Shown here piece after piece: positions 37,816 through 48,157 of a stretch of DNA of 55,734 bases. Each line of letters starts with the position of its first letter. The stretch's first letter is position 1. Made by a program: the position numbers and the translations under genes. Below the pieces are notes generated by a model. It did not search any database. It saw only the letters and a program-made list of their open reading frames with translations, and was not told where the DNA came from. Origin of the DNA: an uncultured Granulosicoccaceae bacterium (GTDB lineage Bacteria; Pseudomonadota; Gammaproteobacteria; Granulosicoccales; Granulosicoccaceae). Location of the stretch: assembly GCA_937957915.1 (NCBI GenBank), contig CALGNZ010000089.1, positions 1 through 55,734 on the forward strand, in the 5' to 3' direction.

Positions 37816-38718
37816 ATGGCTGGCAACAATCCGCACCCAAGAGCAAACAACATTACTCTGGGTGCTGTCGGTATACTGATCGGAATAGCGCTGCTGGCGG
37901 CAATGGATGCCATTGCCAAATGGCTTGTTATAGATGGTATTCATGCGCTGCAAATACTTGCCGTGCGCAGCGTTATTATTGTTACGGCGCTACTGGCACT
38001 ATTCGCGGCAAAGCGCAATCTCAGGGAGCTTCATCCGACTCGCCCATGGATACAGGCAGTCAGAGGCATCACCGGAATTATCGCGCCGCTGGCGTTTTTC
38101 GTCAGCCTCAGGTATTTACCGCTGACGGATGCCGTTGTCACGTTTTTTACCTCCGCGTTTGCAATCACCATTGTCTCTGCCCTGGTTTTAAAGGAACGCG
38201 TTGGCATACATCGATGGAGCGCAGTGGTAGTCGGCTACATAGGCGTCTTCATAGCGATGTCGCCATCCGGCACTGGCAATATTGCAGGATACATACTGGT
38301 TCTGATTTCAAGTGTGGCTTATGCAGGGCTTTTTACCTCGGGTCGATGGCTTACTGAAACAGAATCCGTCGCCTCACTGGTATTTAGTTATAACGCCGGT
38401 ACCGGTCTGGTTGCGTGCCTGTTGATGCCATGGTTCTGGAACAACATGCAGGCGAGTGACTGGATCTTGTTAACCGTACTCTCCACACTAGCCGTTTGCG
38501 GTCACTTTGCCATGACCTATGCATTTTCGGTTGCTGAAGCATCATCGATTGCGCCGTTTGAATACAGCGCACTGCTGTGGGCAATTATGTTTGACTATCT
38601 GCTCTGGGGCAGCCAGCCGATGATCGCAACGCTTGTCGGTGCCGCCATCATTGTTGCCAGTGCCCTCTACGTACTCAGGCGCGAAAAAATACATCACCAG
38701 AACAATTCACGACAATGA
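37816..38718 (+). CDS. EamA / DMT-superfamily transporter
   Basis: Inner-membrane protein of 300 residues with about ten helices in two repeated halves. First-half features are LAAMDAIAKWLVIDGIHALQ and LAFFVSLRYLPLTDAVVTFF; second-half features are VAYAGLFTSGRWL and ASSIAPFEYSALLWAIMFDYL. Family members export or import amino acids, metabolites or sugars; the cargo is unknown. It lies about 120 bp downstream of the threonate-dehydrogenase-like gene. Its last 12 bp overlap the end of the convergent NAD(P)HX repair gene. Confidence 0.9.
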   Translation: MAGNNPHPRANNITLGAVGILIGIALLAAMDAIAKWLVIDGIHALQILAVRSVIIVTALLALFAAKRNLRELHPTRPWIQAVRGITGIIAPLAFFVSLRYLPLTDAVVTFFTSAFAITIVSALVLKERVGIHRWSAVVVGYIGVFIAMSPSGTGNIAGYILVLISSVAYAGLFTSGRWLTETESVASLVFSYNAGTGLVACLLMPWFWNNMQASDWILLTVLSTLAVCGHFAMTYAFSVAEASSIAPFEYSALLWAIMFDYLLWGSQPMIATLVGAAIIVASALYVLRREKIHHQNNSRQ

Positions 38719-40308
38719 TCCGCCGATTGGCTGGCGCCGATTAAACTCTGCCAGAACGGCCGGTAATTGCTCCGCCAAATCCTCTGCAATTAAACCACTG
38801 CCAAATTGATTTGCACACTGGCCGTGTAGCCATACCGCCGCACTGGCAGCAGTAAATCCATCGATCCCCTGCGCCAGCAAGCCTGCAATAAAGCCGGCCA
38901 GAACATCCCCGGAACCTGCCGTGGCCAGTGTCGGCGGCGCGTTGTTATTGATTGTCGCCCTGCCATCCGGTGCGGCAACGACTGTATCAGGCCCCTTCAG
39001 CACAACGATAGCTCCGCTTTGGCTTGCTGCATAACGTGCTCTGTCAAGTCTCGAGCCGGCACACTCGAACAATCGGTTGTACTCGCCATCGTGAGGCGTG
39101 AGTACGACATCAGAAGGGCAACCGGCTATCGCACTGAACAGTTCTTTCCTGCGATCAGTGAACGAGGTCAACGCATCTGCATCGAGAACCACACAAGGCG
39201 ATGCGCTGCCATTGTCACGCAGTTCAGTACGTGTGTGATTACCGAGCACAGCAAGTGCAATAGCGCAGAGTTCATCGCCAACACCAAACCCCGGGCCAAT
39301 AACCACACTGTTTATTCGCGGATCACCCGAAAGTTCGATGGCACTCGCCGTGTTATGCCACGGCGCGATCATTATTGCGGTTAAGTGAGCAGCGACAATA
39401 GCAACCGCATCCGCAGGGGCGGCCAGCGTTACCAGCCCGGAGCCTATCCTGAGCGCGCCGCGTGCAGACAATCGGGCAGCACCAGTCGCATGTGGTGGCC
39501 CGCTGTACACCAGTGTGTGCCCACGATTGTACTTGTGATGCGACAGAGCCGATGCCTGTAAACAATTCCTCCAGACTATCGGGCTGTTTAAATGACAGGT
39601 CGGCTCAATTGTTTCCAGAACAGAGGAATCTATACCAATATCAGCAAGTTCAACCTCACCACACCGTTGTCGACCGGGGAACAGGATGTGTCCCGGCTTT
39701 AAGCGGAAAAAGGTAACCGTTGAAGTCGCCTGTATTGAAACGCCAGCTGCCATACCCGTATCAGCGTTTAACCCGGAGGGTACATCTACCGCCACCACAG
39801 TCAGCGAGCTATTCGAATTAAGCAAGCGGACCCACGCCATTGCCTCATGCTGTAGATCCCGAGTCAGTCCGGCGCCGAACATGGCATCCAATATCAAGTC
39901 AGTGTTGGTCAAATCCACATCGGCTATCGCCTCTTCGGCGATGTGTTCGACGCTACACCCCCAAAACTCCCGCGCCTGCTGCAGTAACCGCCCTCGCTTT
40001 GCAGAGCACACAGAGACCACACGTACCGAAAACCCGCCATCAGCCAGCACACGGGCCGCTATATACCCATCACCACCGTTGTTGCCCGGACCGCACAAAA
40101 CCAACACACGACTGCAGGTGGGATAATTGTCGACAACATGGCTCGCTACCTGGCGCCCGGCATTACAGAGAAGCTCAAACTCCGTCAGGCCTTGTCGCTG
40201 ACCTTGCCTGTCACCAGGGTCGACAGCGAGCGCTGTAGCAGCGCTCGTGTCCGCCGAGATAGTTAGCCGGTCCGCCAGCGCCATTTGCTGATTGGTCAAC
40301 AGTTCCAT
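38707..40308 (-). CDS. nnr: Bifunctional NAD(P)H-hydrate epimerase / dehydratase
   Basis: Cytoplasmic metabolite-repair enzyme of 533 residues that epimerises and dehydrates damaged NADHX and NADPHX. The N-terminal YjeF_N domain (~1-220) shows VLCGPGNNGGDGYIAARVL; the C-terminal ribokinase-like dehydratase shows VVIGPGFGVG, VLDADALT, VLTPHDGEYNRLF and TAGSGDVLAGF. Length is typical. The frame is open to 40341; the ATG at 40308 (MELLTNQQM) is preferred since relatives begin near there. It overlaps the convergent transporter gene by 12 bp. In many bacteria it neighbours tsaE or queG; here it does not. Confidence 0.94.
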   Translation of the reverse strand: MELLTNQQMALADRLTISADTSAATALAVDPGDRQGQRQGLTEFELLCNAGRQVASHVVDNYPTCSRVLVLCGPGNNGGDGYIAARVLADGGFSVRVVSVCSAKRGRLLQQAREFWGCSVEHIAEEAIADVDLTNTDLILDAMFGAGLTRDLQHEAMAWVRLLNSNSSLTVVAVDVPSGLNADTGMAAGVSIQATSTVTFFRLKPGHILFPGRQRCGEVELADIGIDSSVLETIEPTCHLNSPIVWRNCLQASALSHHKYNRGHTLVYSGPPHATGAARLSARGALRIGSGLVTLAAPADAVAIVAAHLTAIMIAPWHNTASAIELSGDPRINSVVIGPGFGVGDELCAIALAVLGNHTRTELRDNGSASPCVVLDADALTSFTDRRKELFSAIAGCPSDVVLTPHDGEYNRLFECAGSRLDRARYAASQSGAIVVLKGPDTVVAAPDGRATINNNAPPTLATAGSGDVLAGFIAGLLAQGIDGFTAASAAVWLHGQCANQFGSGLIAEDLAEQLPAVLAEFNRRQPIGGSLS

Positions 40309-40499
40309 TAAAGATTGCCTGTAGCGCCTCTTGTGTATCAAAGGGTTACTGAGTCGATATTACACCACCACGCAACGACCAGATTTTTAGCAGACCGGTT
40401 ATTGGTAGCAGGCAGACGCAGGTTCGCGTTAATATTAGATCTGTTGTCTGTCAGACAACAGGGCAATCAAATAAAGCCTTTTCTAATTGGGGGAAATCC

Positions 40500-40862
40500 A
40501 TGGCACTAGAAGACAGCGTTTGCACGCTTGTACCTTATTTTACAGTTAATGATGGCAAGCTTGACGAGTTTAAAAGTCTCGGCGAGCAAATGGTTGAAAA
40601 AACCCGCGGCGAATCAGCTGTTTGCTTCTACGGTTTTAGTTTTGCCGGTCAACGCGCACATTGCCGTGAAGGCTACAACGACGCTGCAGGCATTCTCGCT
40701 CACCTTGAAAATGTGGGTGAATTACTGGGAGAAGCATTGAAAATTGCCAGCCTCGACAACCTTGAAGTGCACGGCCCGGCCGCCGAACTTGAAAAGCTGA
40801 AAGAGCCATTAAAAGACCTGAACCCTGTTTTCTTTACGATGGAAACAGGCTTTCGTCGCTAG
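40500..40862 (+). CDS. Small ABM-like dimeric alpha/beta-barrel protein
   Basis: Protein of 120 residues. The pattern VPYFTVNDGKLDEFKSLGEQMVEKT, then VCFYGFSF and LAHLENVGELLGEAL, resembles the antibiotic-biosynthesis-monooxygenase / quinol-monooxygenase-like fold, usually a cytoplasmic dimer. Function is unknown. The start at 40500 has a strong GGGGGA site seven bases upstream, suggesting good expression. It is a single gene divergent from the nnr gene. Confidence 0.78.
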   Translation: MALEDSVCTLVPYFTVNDGKLDEFKSLGEQMVEKTRGESAVCFYGFSFAGQRAHCREGYNDAAGILAHLENVGELLGEALKIASLDNLEVHGPAAELEKLKEPLKDLNPVFFTMETGFRR

Positions 40863-41145
40863 CGACCACCTCGTTTATTAGGCCAGTAGAATCAGCCTCG
40901 GCGGGCGGTGTTTTGTCGCGCAGCTAATATGGCTCGCAAGCGGAACATCCCTGCCGGGCGCCTTCATTATTGGCACGCGCCTTCATGTTGAAAAGACCAA
41001 AAACGAAGCAAAATGTCTTTGCGGCCAGGCGAAGGCTGGTATTGAGCGACGCGAACCTCACCAATCCTGCGTGTTCGGCCGGCAATTTGAGTTAGCAGAG
41101 CCATGGCGGGAGCCGTGCCTCTTGACAGCACATTCCGAATGCTCA

Positions 41146-41880
41146 CTACCGGGGCGTATAACGCCTGCTTCGGAGCCACAACCTCACCAGCAGTAACAAC
41201 ACTACGGCGATGAACACGAGCACCAGCGGAGCTACCTGAAATTCGCCCGAAAGCGCTGTTGCAAATCCACTCATCTCCTTGACGGACCCACCGATACTGG
41301 AAAAAAACAATGGCCTTACCCACCCGACCAATATTGTTGATGTAAGAAAAACCGACAGGTTGATACCGGAAAACGCAGCGACAGCCGTGGCGGCCGCACT
41401 GGGTACCACCGGCGTCAGCCGGAGTACCATGCCACTGATTAATGGCTCTGAGCCAATGATCTGTGAGACCCGCGATTTCTCCAGAAAGGTATCAACCGTG
41501 CGCCGCACCCTAGCCGAATTCACCGCCAGCCCATGCTTACAAATTCGGTAAATTGGCCATATCGCAAGGCACTGCGCTACGGTGAATATAGCGACTGATG
41601 GCAATACGCCAAACACAAAACCTGCGCCGATGAGTAACAGCGAGCCACTGGGTATAATCAGCAGCTGCAAAATAAAGCTCAACACAGCGAATGCTGCCAG
41701 CCATGCAGCCTGGGTTGCCTGATGCTGCGGCAGTCGAATCAGGTACTCAGCACCGCCCACCACGAGTGTTGATATCGTCGACAACCCGCCCATCACTAAC
41801 ATCCAGCCCGTGGCCGCAATCGAGCCGCCAAGCAACAAAACTGCGACCCACGATACCCATCGGGAATGCCAGACTAACAA
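41146..41880 (-). CDS. VTT-domain (TVP38/TMEM64, DedA-like) membrane protein
   Basis: Inner-membrane protein of 244 residues with about six hydrophobic segments. The VTT/SNARE-associated core reads PSGSLLLIGAGFVFG, LRLTPVVPSAAATAVAAFSG and GWVRPLFFSSIGGS. Family members are implicated in lipid scrambling/transport and membrane homeostasis; the exact role here is unknown. The only start I see is TTG at 41880 with no clear ribosome site, so the N-terminus is uncertain. Confidence 0.85.
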   Translation of the reverse strand: MLVWHSRWVSWVAVLLLGGSIAATGWMLVMGGLSTISTLVVGGAEYLIRLPQHQATQAAWLAAFAVLSFILQLLIIPSGSLLLIGAGFVFGVLPSVAIFTVAQCLAIWPIYRICKHGLAVNSARVRRTVDTFLEKSRVSQIIGSEPLISGMVLRLTPVVPSAAATAVAAFSGINLSVFLTSTILVGWVRPLFFSSIGGSVKEMSGFATALSGEFQVAPLVLVFIAVVLLLLVRLWLRSRRYTPR

Positions 41881-42248
41881 TAGCGACGGCCGTATGAATC
41901 AATCAAACCCTGGTATTCCATTGTTAGAAATCAGACCTGAAATTATTGAGCGTACAACGACGGAGAACGCCAACTGTGGACTAGTGCAGCTTTGCATGAA
42001 GCCCTGCGCAACCGTGCAGACAGATGAGTATTTTACGAGCAACTTTACTACAGCTTCGAACTATAGTGGCTCGCGACGCAACGTCCACCCGCTTTGTGCA
42101 ACCCGGGCACAAGCCAGACCATCGGTTGTCGCTCTGAATCCAGTAGTACGGCGTTGCCAAGTAACGAAAATAGCCTATATTTTAAGGGAGCCTTGTTAAG
42201 CCGTCATCGCTCTGACGGCGATTGCGCACTGAGCGTTGGAGAGATGTT
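41881..42248. other. Intergenic region with a small hairpin
   Basis: About 370 bp between the VTT gene (minus) and the PilZ gene (plus). A 7-bp inverted repeat, GCCGTCA (42200-42206) and TGACGGC (42213-42219), lies about 30 bp before the PilZ start and could shape its leader. Nothing else is recognised. Confidence 0.5.
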
Positions 42249-42623
42249 TTGAAGAATTCAGTTAGTTATGACCGTCGGAGCTTTCCACGACAGGATCTCG
42301 ACTTCCCGCTCAACGTAGATTCGCATCTCACAGGTCGTAAGTTTGGTCAATTGGTTGATGTGTCTTTGGAAGGCCTGCGGATCATCTGCCATGCACCGGT
42401 CAAGCGCGAGCAGGTCTATGAGCTGTCCTTTCATTTGCCCCCGGAAGTGTATGGTGACGACGAAATAAATTTCTCAGCGCTCTCTATCTGGACTCGACCC
42501 GGGCCTCGCAGAGGCACAAGCCTGTCGGGGTTTAAGGTATTGCACTACTGGCAGCGCACCAATAATCACGTTGCTCTGAGCAGCGTGATTAGCGACTATG
42601 AAAGTTTCCTGCGCGCCCTTTAG
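42249..42623 (+). CDS. PilZ-domain c-di-GMP-binding protein
   Basis: Single-domain PilZ protein of 124 residues. The c-di-GMP motif is visible as RRSFPRQ (RxxxR) near the N-terminus and DVSLEGLRI (D/NxSxxG) about 25 residues later; the rest follows the six-stranded barrel. It should bind c-di-GMP and modulate a motility, surface or exopolysaccharide target. A TTG at 42222 would add nine residues, but the TTG at 42249 has GGAGAG five bases upstream and is preferred. Its partner is not apparent from neighbours. Confidence 0.88.
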   Translation: MKNSVSYDRRSFPRQDLDFPLNVDSHLTGRKFGQLVDVSLEGLRIICHAPVKREQVYELSFHLPPEVYGDDEINFSALSIWTRPGPRRGTSLSGFKVLHYWQRTNNHVALSSVISDYESFLRAL

Positions 42624-43080
42624 TACGCGGCTGTTTATACACGTGATAAATTCAGAGTATTCACTGACCCAACGCTCGACATGCGCTGGCTCTGCCGATT
42701 AACCAGCAACCGACAGACACCGACATAACCCGTGCTCTGTGCTCTGTGGTCTGTGTTGTGCGGTTTGTATCAACCGGCTAATAATATCTGACCGCACGGC
42801 CAAAGCATGCTGTGGTGAACCTGCTATTGCGAGTCCACTTCGCAGCACGTAGTGGGCGAACCCCGATATGCAACGTATTGTCCCTGAGGCGACGCGTAGT
42901 CAGCCAGGGAATCACGTAACCTTTATTACGACTGTGCGGTGTAATCAAGTGCCATTGTGGTGGTTTGCATCCCCTGCAACAAGCATGATCCTTGGTACTC
43001 CCGGGGCGCAATATGTGGTGCTGTCCGGCCGATTGGCAAGCGCAGAGAATCCTCTTTATTTTCATTAGGAAAAGTTAAAA
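42624..43080. other. Intergenic region upstream of the dehydrogenase pair
   Basis: About 455 bp. A CTCTGTG-type low-complexity run lies near 42730-42765. I looked for a glycine riboswitch, which would suit the downstream genes, and saw no recognisable core. The short frame at 42868-43068 has no family character. Confidence 0.5.
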
Positions 43081-45546
43081 ATGGCTGAACTACCTTCTCA
43101 CGCCCGAGTCGTGATTATTGGTGGAGGCGCTGTTGGTGCTTCCACTCTGCTGCATCTTGCGCGAGCTGGCTGGACAGACTGCGTATTGCTGGAGAAAAAC
43201 GAACTGACTTCCGGCTCTACCTGGCATGCCGCAGGCAATGTTCCTACCTTTTCCGCATCCTGGTCTGTGATGAATATGCAGCGCTACTCCACCGAGTTAT
43301 ATCGGGGGCTTGCCGACGCTGTTGACTACCCGATGAACTACCACGTTACCGGCTCAATACGACTGGCGCATTCGCTTGAACGCATGCAGGAGTTCGAGCG
43401 TGTGAAAGGCATGGGCAGATATCAGGGCATGGACATCGACATGTGCACTATTGCCGATCTGAAAGACCGCTACCCGTTTCTGGAAACACACGATCTTGAA
43501 GGCGGCTTGTACGACCCCTACGACGGTGACATTGACCCGGCTCAGCTGACTCAGGCCTATGCCAAAGGCGCTCGTGACGCCGGAGCCAAAATTGTACGCT
43601 TTTGTCCGGCAACCGGCATCAAACGTGAGAATGACGAGTGGATCGTTAACACGGAAAAAGGCGACATTCGCTGCGAGTACGTGGTCAACGCCGCAGGTTA
43701 TCGCGCGCAGGAGGTAGGCCGATGGTTTAGGCCGTTTGGTGGTCGCGAAGTGCCGATGATGACCATGAGTCATCAGTATTTGCTCACCGAGGAAATTCCG
43801 GAACTCGAGGCATGGTCAAAGTCTACCGGCAAGAAGTTACCGCTGCTTCGCGACGTCGATTCATCGTACTACCTGCGTCAGGAAAAGCATGGATTAAATC
43901 TCGGCCCCTACGAACCCAACTGCAAGGGCCACTGGATGACCAGCGACGACCCGATGCCGGAGGACTTTTCGTTCCAGCTGTTCAGCGATGATCTCGAACG
44001 AATTGAATGGCACATAGAAGATGCCATGGCCAGAGTACCGTTGCTCGGCGCAACCGGTATCAGCAAGTGTATTAACGGTCCCATTCCGTATACCCCTGAC
44101 GGCAATCCGTTAATCGGACCCATGCCAGGTGTACGCAATGCGTTTGAAGCCTGCGTATTTACCTTTGGCATTGCCCAGTCCGGCGGCGCTGGCAAAGTCA
44201 TGGCGGAGTGGATAACCGAAGGGGCAACCGAATGGGACATGTGGTCGTGTGACCCGCGCCGTTTTACCGGTTTCTGCGATCAGGACTACTGCAACAAAAA
44301 GGGGATGGAGGTATACGGGCACGAGTATGCCATGCACTTCCCGCATCACGAATGGCCTGCTGCGCGCGACAAAAAACACTCTCCGGTACACGACGAAATC
44401 GTAAAGCTGGGCGCACAGTTCGGCGCCTATAACGGCTGGGAACGCGCCAACTGGTTTGCCCTGCCCGGTGATGACACATCAGAAGAGGCGACCCATACCT
44501 GGAAGCGCGAAGGGCCATGGCTGCAGCGCATTCGCGAAGAATGTCATGCTGTTACCAACGCGGCCGGCATCCTCGACCTGCCCGGCTTCTCGCGCTATCG
44601 ACTGCAGGGTGCCGGTGCACGTGACTGGTTACTCGGTATGGTCACCGGTAACGTACCCAAAACCGGACGACTGGGCCTGGGATACTTTGCCGATGACAAG
44701 GGGCGTATCGTCACCGAGATGTCCATCATGGCAATTGACGAAGACTTCTATTTTCTGACTACCGCAGCGGGTGCCGAGTGGCACGACTTTGAGTGGCTGC
44801 AATCACATTTACCCGAAGACAGCACCATAGAGCTGCAGAATGTCACCGAAGGCTTTACCTGCCAGATCCTGAGCGGCCCTAAATCGAGGGACATTCTCGC
44901 AGCCTGCAGCAGCGCTGATCTCTCACTGGGCTGGCTCTCGCACCAGACTGCGCAGATAGCAGACAAATACTGCCAGTTGATCCGGGTATCGTTCGCGGGA
45001 GAACTGGGTTGGGAGATACACACCAAAGTCGAGGATACAGCAGACATTTATGCCGCAGTGATGGCTGCCGGCGCTGATTTCGGTCTAAAGCCGTTCGGTA
45101 TGTATGCGCTCAACTCACTGCGACTTGAAAAGGGCTACCGCGCATGGAAAGGGGATTTATCTACGGACTACACCGTACTGCAGGGTGGGCTCGAACGCTT
45201 CGTAAAATGGGATAAGGAATCCTTTATCGGCAAAGCTGCATTGACTGCTGAAAAGGAACAAGGCGTATCAAAACGATTTGCGACACTCATCGTTGATGCA
45301 GGCGATTGCGATGCTCCGTATATGTCCACTCTTTGGCACAACGACGAAGTTGTTGGTGAAGTGACCTCCGGCGGCTGGGGTCACCGCATTGATAAATCCA
45401 TCGCGCTTGCTATGCTGCGGTCAGATCTGAATGTAACGGGCACCGAACTGGAAGTTGAAATCTACGGTAGCCGCTACCCTGCCATAGTGCAGGAGGATCA
45501 ACCTTTGTTTGATCCGGAAAATCTGCGACTGAGGGCAAGTGCGTGA
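43081..45546 (+). CDS. Dimethylglycine/sarcosine dehydrogenase-like FAD + GcvT protein (first paralogue)
   Basis: Protein of 821 residues. The N-terminal FAD-binding DAO domain starts VVIIGGGAVGASTLLHLA and has the TSGSTWHAAGN segment, where relatives attach FAD to a His. A middle domain follows, with GWERANWFALPG (~455-465), then a C-terminal GcvT-like folate-binding domain (~480-815), with GELGWEIH and RLEKGYRAWKGDLSTDY. Such enzymes oxidatively remove N-methyl groups from dimethylglycine or sarcosine and pass one-carbon units to tetrahydrofolate. The start has AGGAAAA upstream. The stop overlaps the start of a paralogue (GTGA). Confidence 0.92.
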   Translation: MAELPSHARVVIIGGGAVGASTLLHLARAGWTDCVLLEKNELTSGSTWHAAGNVPTFSASWSVMNMQRYSTELYRGLADAVDYPMNYHVTGSIRLAHSLERMQEFERVKGMGRYQGMDIDMCTIADLKDRYPFLETHDLEGGLYDPYDGDIDPAQLTQAYAKGARDAGAKIVRFCPATGIKRENDEWIVNTEKGDIRCEYVVNAAGYRAQEVGRWFRPFGGREVPMMTMSHQYLLTEEIPELEAWSKSTGKKLPLLRDVDSSYYLRQEKHGLNLGPYEPNCKGHWMTSDDPMPEDFSFQLFSDDLERIEWHIEDAMARVPLLGATGISKCINGPIPYTPDGNPLIGPMPGVRNAFEACVFTFGIAQSGGAGKVMAEWITEGATEWDMWSCDPRRFTGFCDQDYCNKKGMEVYGHEYAMHFPHHEWPAARDKKHSPVHDEIVKLGAQFGAYNGWERANWFALPGDDTSEEATHTWKREGPWLQRIREECHAVTNAAGILDLPGFSRYRLQGAGARDWLLGMVTGNVPKTGRLGLGYFADDKGRIVTEMSIMAIDEDFYFLTTAAGAEWHDFEWLQSHLPEDSTIELQNVTEGFTCQILSGPKSRDILAACSSADLSLGWLSHQTAQIADKYCQLIRVSFAGELGWEIHTKVEDTADIYAAVMAAGADFGLKPFGMYALNSLRLEKGYRAWKGDLSTDYTVLQGGLERFVKWDKESFIGKAALTAEKEQGVSKRFATLIVDAGDCDAPYMSTLWHNDEVVGEVTSGGWGHRIDKSIALAMLRSDLNVTGTELEVEIYGSRYPAIVQEDQPLFDPENLRLRASA

Positions 45547-48023
45547 GTAACAATTCAGTTCCTGGTAAAGCCAGAGCGGTAATTATAGGTGGTGGCGTCG
45601 CCGGCTGCTCTGTGGCCTATCATCTGGCCAAACAGGGCTGGAAAGAGGTTGTGCTGCTGGAACGCAAACAACTGACCTGTGGCACCACCTGGCACGCAGC
45701 CGGACTGATTGCGCAGTTGCGCGCCACCAAGAACATGACCCGGCTGGCCAAGTACAGTCAGGAACTCTATGGCGAACTGGAACAGGAAACCGGAGTCGCC
45801 ACAGGCTTCAAGCGATGCGGTTCAATAACTGTTGCACTGACAGAAGAACGCAAGGAAGAGATCTATCGGCAGGCATCAATGGCAAGGGCCTTTGATGTAC
45901 TGATCGAGGAGATCTCGCCAACCGATGTCAAGCAACGTTACCCGCATCTGAACGTTTCTGACGTTACCGGTGCCGTGTACCTGGAAAAGGATGGACAGGG
46001 TGATCCGGCCAACATTGCTTTGGCGCTTGCCAAGGGCGCACGGCAATACGGCGCTCAGATTATCGAGGGCGTCAAGGTAACCGCCATCAGTAAAACCAGC
46101 GGACGTGTAAGCGGCGTCAGCTGGCAGCGCGATAGCACACAGGGCAGTGATCAAGGCACCAGTGATCAAGGCACCATCGATGCAGATTTCGTGGTTAATT
46201 GCGCTGGCATGTGGGGGCATGACATTGGCCGCATGGCCGGCGTTAATGTGCCACTGCAAGCCTGCGAACACTTCTACATTGTCTCTGAAAGTATCGACGG
46301 ACTCACTCAACTCCCCGTTCTGCGTGTACCGGACGAGTGCGCCTACTACAAGGAAGACGCTGGCAAGATGCTGCTTGGTGCATTTGAACCTGTGTCAAAA
46401 CCCTGGGGTATGAATGGCATCTCCGAGGACTTCTGCTTTGACCAGCTACCGGAAGACTTCGACCACTTCGAACCTATTCTCGAGAAAGCGGTGAACAGGA
46501 TGCCGCTGCTTGGCGAAGCCGGCATCCATACTTTCTTCAACGGGCCTGAAAGCTTTACACCCGACGATGCCTATCATCTGGGTGAGGCGCCCGAGCTGCA
46601 GAATTACTTTGTCTGCGCAGGATTCAACTCGGTGGGCATTCAATCCTCCGGCGGCGCCGGTATGGCCCTCGCCTACTGGATGGAACATGGCCATCCGCCG
46701 TTTGACTTAAGTGATGTCGATATCCGGCGCATGCAGCCATTTATGGGTAACAAGACCTATCTCGTTAACAGAGTAACCGAGACCTTGGGGCTGCTATACG
46801 CAGACCACTATCCGTATCGGCAAATGGCATCTGCCAGAGGTGTGCGGCGCACACCGTTACACGAGTATCTCAGGCAACAGGGTGCCGTCTTTGGTGAAAC
46901 AGCTGGTTGGGAACGGGCCAACTGGTTTGCCAACCCGGGGCAGAAAGCAGAATACGAATACTCATGGAAGCGTCAAAACTGGTTCGATAATGCCAAAGCT
47001 GAGCACATGGCCATACGCACTAACGTTGGCATGTACGATATGACATCATTCGGCAAGATACGCATCGAAGGCCGCGATGCCGAGGCGTTTCTCAACCGGG
47101 TGTGCGGTAACAACCTGTCAGTGGAAACCGGCAAGATTGTCTATACCCAAATGCTTAACGAGCGCGCCGGCATTGAAGCAGATGTCACGGTTACACGCTT
47201 GTCCGAGACCGCGTACCTGATGGTGACGCCAGCGGCAACTGTCATTCGCGATATGGCCTGGCTGCAACGCCATCAGGGTGATGCCAACGTTGTGCTGGTT
47301 GATGTAACCGCCAACGAGGGCGTCATTGCAGTTATGGGGCCCAATGCAACCAAACTACTGAGTGCCGTCAGCCCACATGACTGGTCAATAGATAATCATC
47401 CGTTTGGCGCCGCAAAGCCTGTCGAGGTAGGCATGGGGCTCGCGCGCGCGCATCGCGTGACCTACGTCGGTGAGTCCGGGTTCGAGCTGTATAGTTCGTC
47501 CGATCAGACACCGCATGTGTTCGAAACGTTACTTGAAGCCGGGGCACAGTTTGACTTGAAGTTATGCGGAATGCATATGATGGATTCCTGCCGCATTGAA
47601 AAAGCCTACCGACATTTTGGTCACGACATCACAGATGAAGATCATGTGCTTGAGGCAGGTCTGGGTTTCGCGGTCAAAACTGATAAAGCCGATTTTATCG
47701 GGCGTGATGCGGTACTGCGCAAAAAAGATGAGGGCCTGAAAACACGGCTGGTGCAATTCAAACTGGAAGACGCAGAGCCACTGCTCTATCACAATGAACC
47801 CATCATTCGTGATGGCAAAATCGTCAGCTACCTGACCTCAGGCAACTACGGTCACGCACTGGGTGCTGCTATCGGCCTTGGCTATGTACCGTGTGAAGGA
47901 CAATCCGCCGAAGATATCAAAAGCTCAGACTATGAAATTGAAATTGCAGGAACTCGAGTGAAAGCCCAGGCCAGTCTCGCACCGATGTACGACCCCCGCT
48001 CTGAACGAGTGCGCCAGGCCTGA
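45543..48023 (+). CDS. Dimethylglycine/sarcosine dehydrogenase-like FAD + GcvT protein (second paralogue)
   Basis: Protein of 826 residues with the same architecture as the gene before it: AVIIGGGVAGCSVAYHLA, TCGTTWHAAGL, GWERANWFANPG and a C-terminal GcvT fold with GESGFELY, CRIEKAYRHFGHDITDED and LTSGNYGHALG. The start GTG at 45543 overlaps the upstream stop by four bases, so the two are translated together. The paralogues are clearly diverged, suggesting different substrates (for example dimethylglycine and sarcosine) rather than a fresh duplication. A short in-frame repeat (SDQGT twice) near residue 200 is a loop oddity. A TauE-type exporter gene follows. Confidence 0.92.
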   Translation: MSNNSVPGKARAVIIGGGVAGCSVAYHLAKQGWKEVVLLERKQLTCGTTWHAAGLIAQLRATKNMTRLAKYSQELYGELEQETGVATGFKRCGSITVALTEERKEEIYRQASMARAFDVLIEEISPTDVKQRYPHLNVSDVTGAVYLEKDGQGDPANIALALAKGARQYGAQIIEGVKVTAISKTSGRVSGVSWQRDSTQGSDQGTSDQGTIDADFVVNCAGMWGHDIGRMAGVNVPLQACEHFYIVSESIDGLTQLPVLRVPDECAYYKEDAGKMLLGAFEPVSKPWGMNGISEDFCFDQLPEDFDHFEPILEKAVNRMPLLGEAGIHTFFNGPESFTPDDAYHLGEAPELQNYFVCAGFNSVGIQSSGGAGMALAYWMEHGHPPFDLSDVDIRRMQPFMGNKTYLVNRVTETLGLLYADHYPYRQMASARGVRRTPLHEYLRQQGAVFGETAGWERANWFANPGQKAEYEYSWKRQNWFDNAKAEHMAIRTNVGMYDMTSFGKIRIEGRDAEAFLNRVCGNNLSVETGKIVYTQMLNERAGIEADVTVTRLSETAYLMVTPAATVIRDMAWLQRHQGDANVVLVDVTANEGVIAVMGPNATKLLSAVSPHDWSIDNHPFGAAKPVEVGMGLARAHRVTYVGESGFELYSSSDQTPHVFETLLEAGAQFDLKLCGMHMMDSCRIEKAYRHFGHDITDEDHVLEAGLGFAVKTDKADFIGRDAVLRKKDEGLKTRLVQFKLEDAEPLLYHNEPIIRDGKIVSYLTSGNYGHALGAAIGLGYVPCEGQSAEDIKSSDYEIEIAGTRVKAQASLAPMYDPRSERVRQA

Positions 48024-48157
48024 TCCCGTTTACAATGCAGGTAACAATAATCACTGGCCAGGAGTCTGGAAAAGAACCACACGATTCAACTGCGTGAGTG
48101 CAACTGTGTCAGTTAAACTTGCAGACACAACAAGGAGCTGGCCAGAGCTATGACACC

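Noticed and set aside
40967-41323. 118-codon minus-strand frame overlapping the VTT gene
   Set aside because: It lies mostly in another frame of the VTT gene and carries no domain.
42868-43068. 66-codon frame upstream of the dehydrogenase pair
   Set aside because: No family, no ribosome site, and mixed codon pattern; more likely leader DNA.
42624-43080. Glycine riboswitch upstream of the dimethylglycine-dehydrogenase-like genes
   Set aside because: The conserved aptamer cores could not be found by eye.
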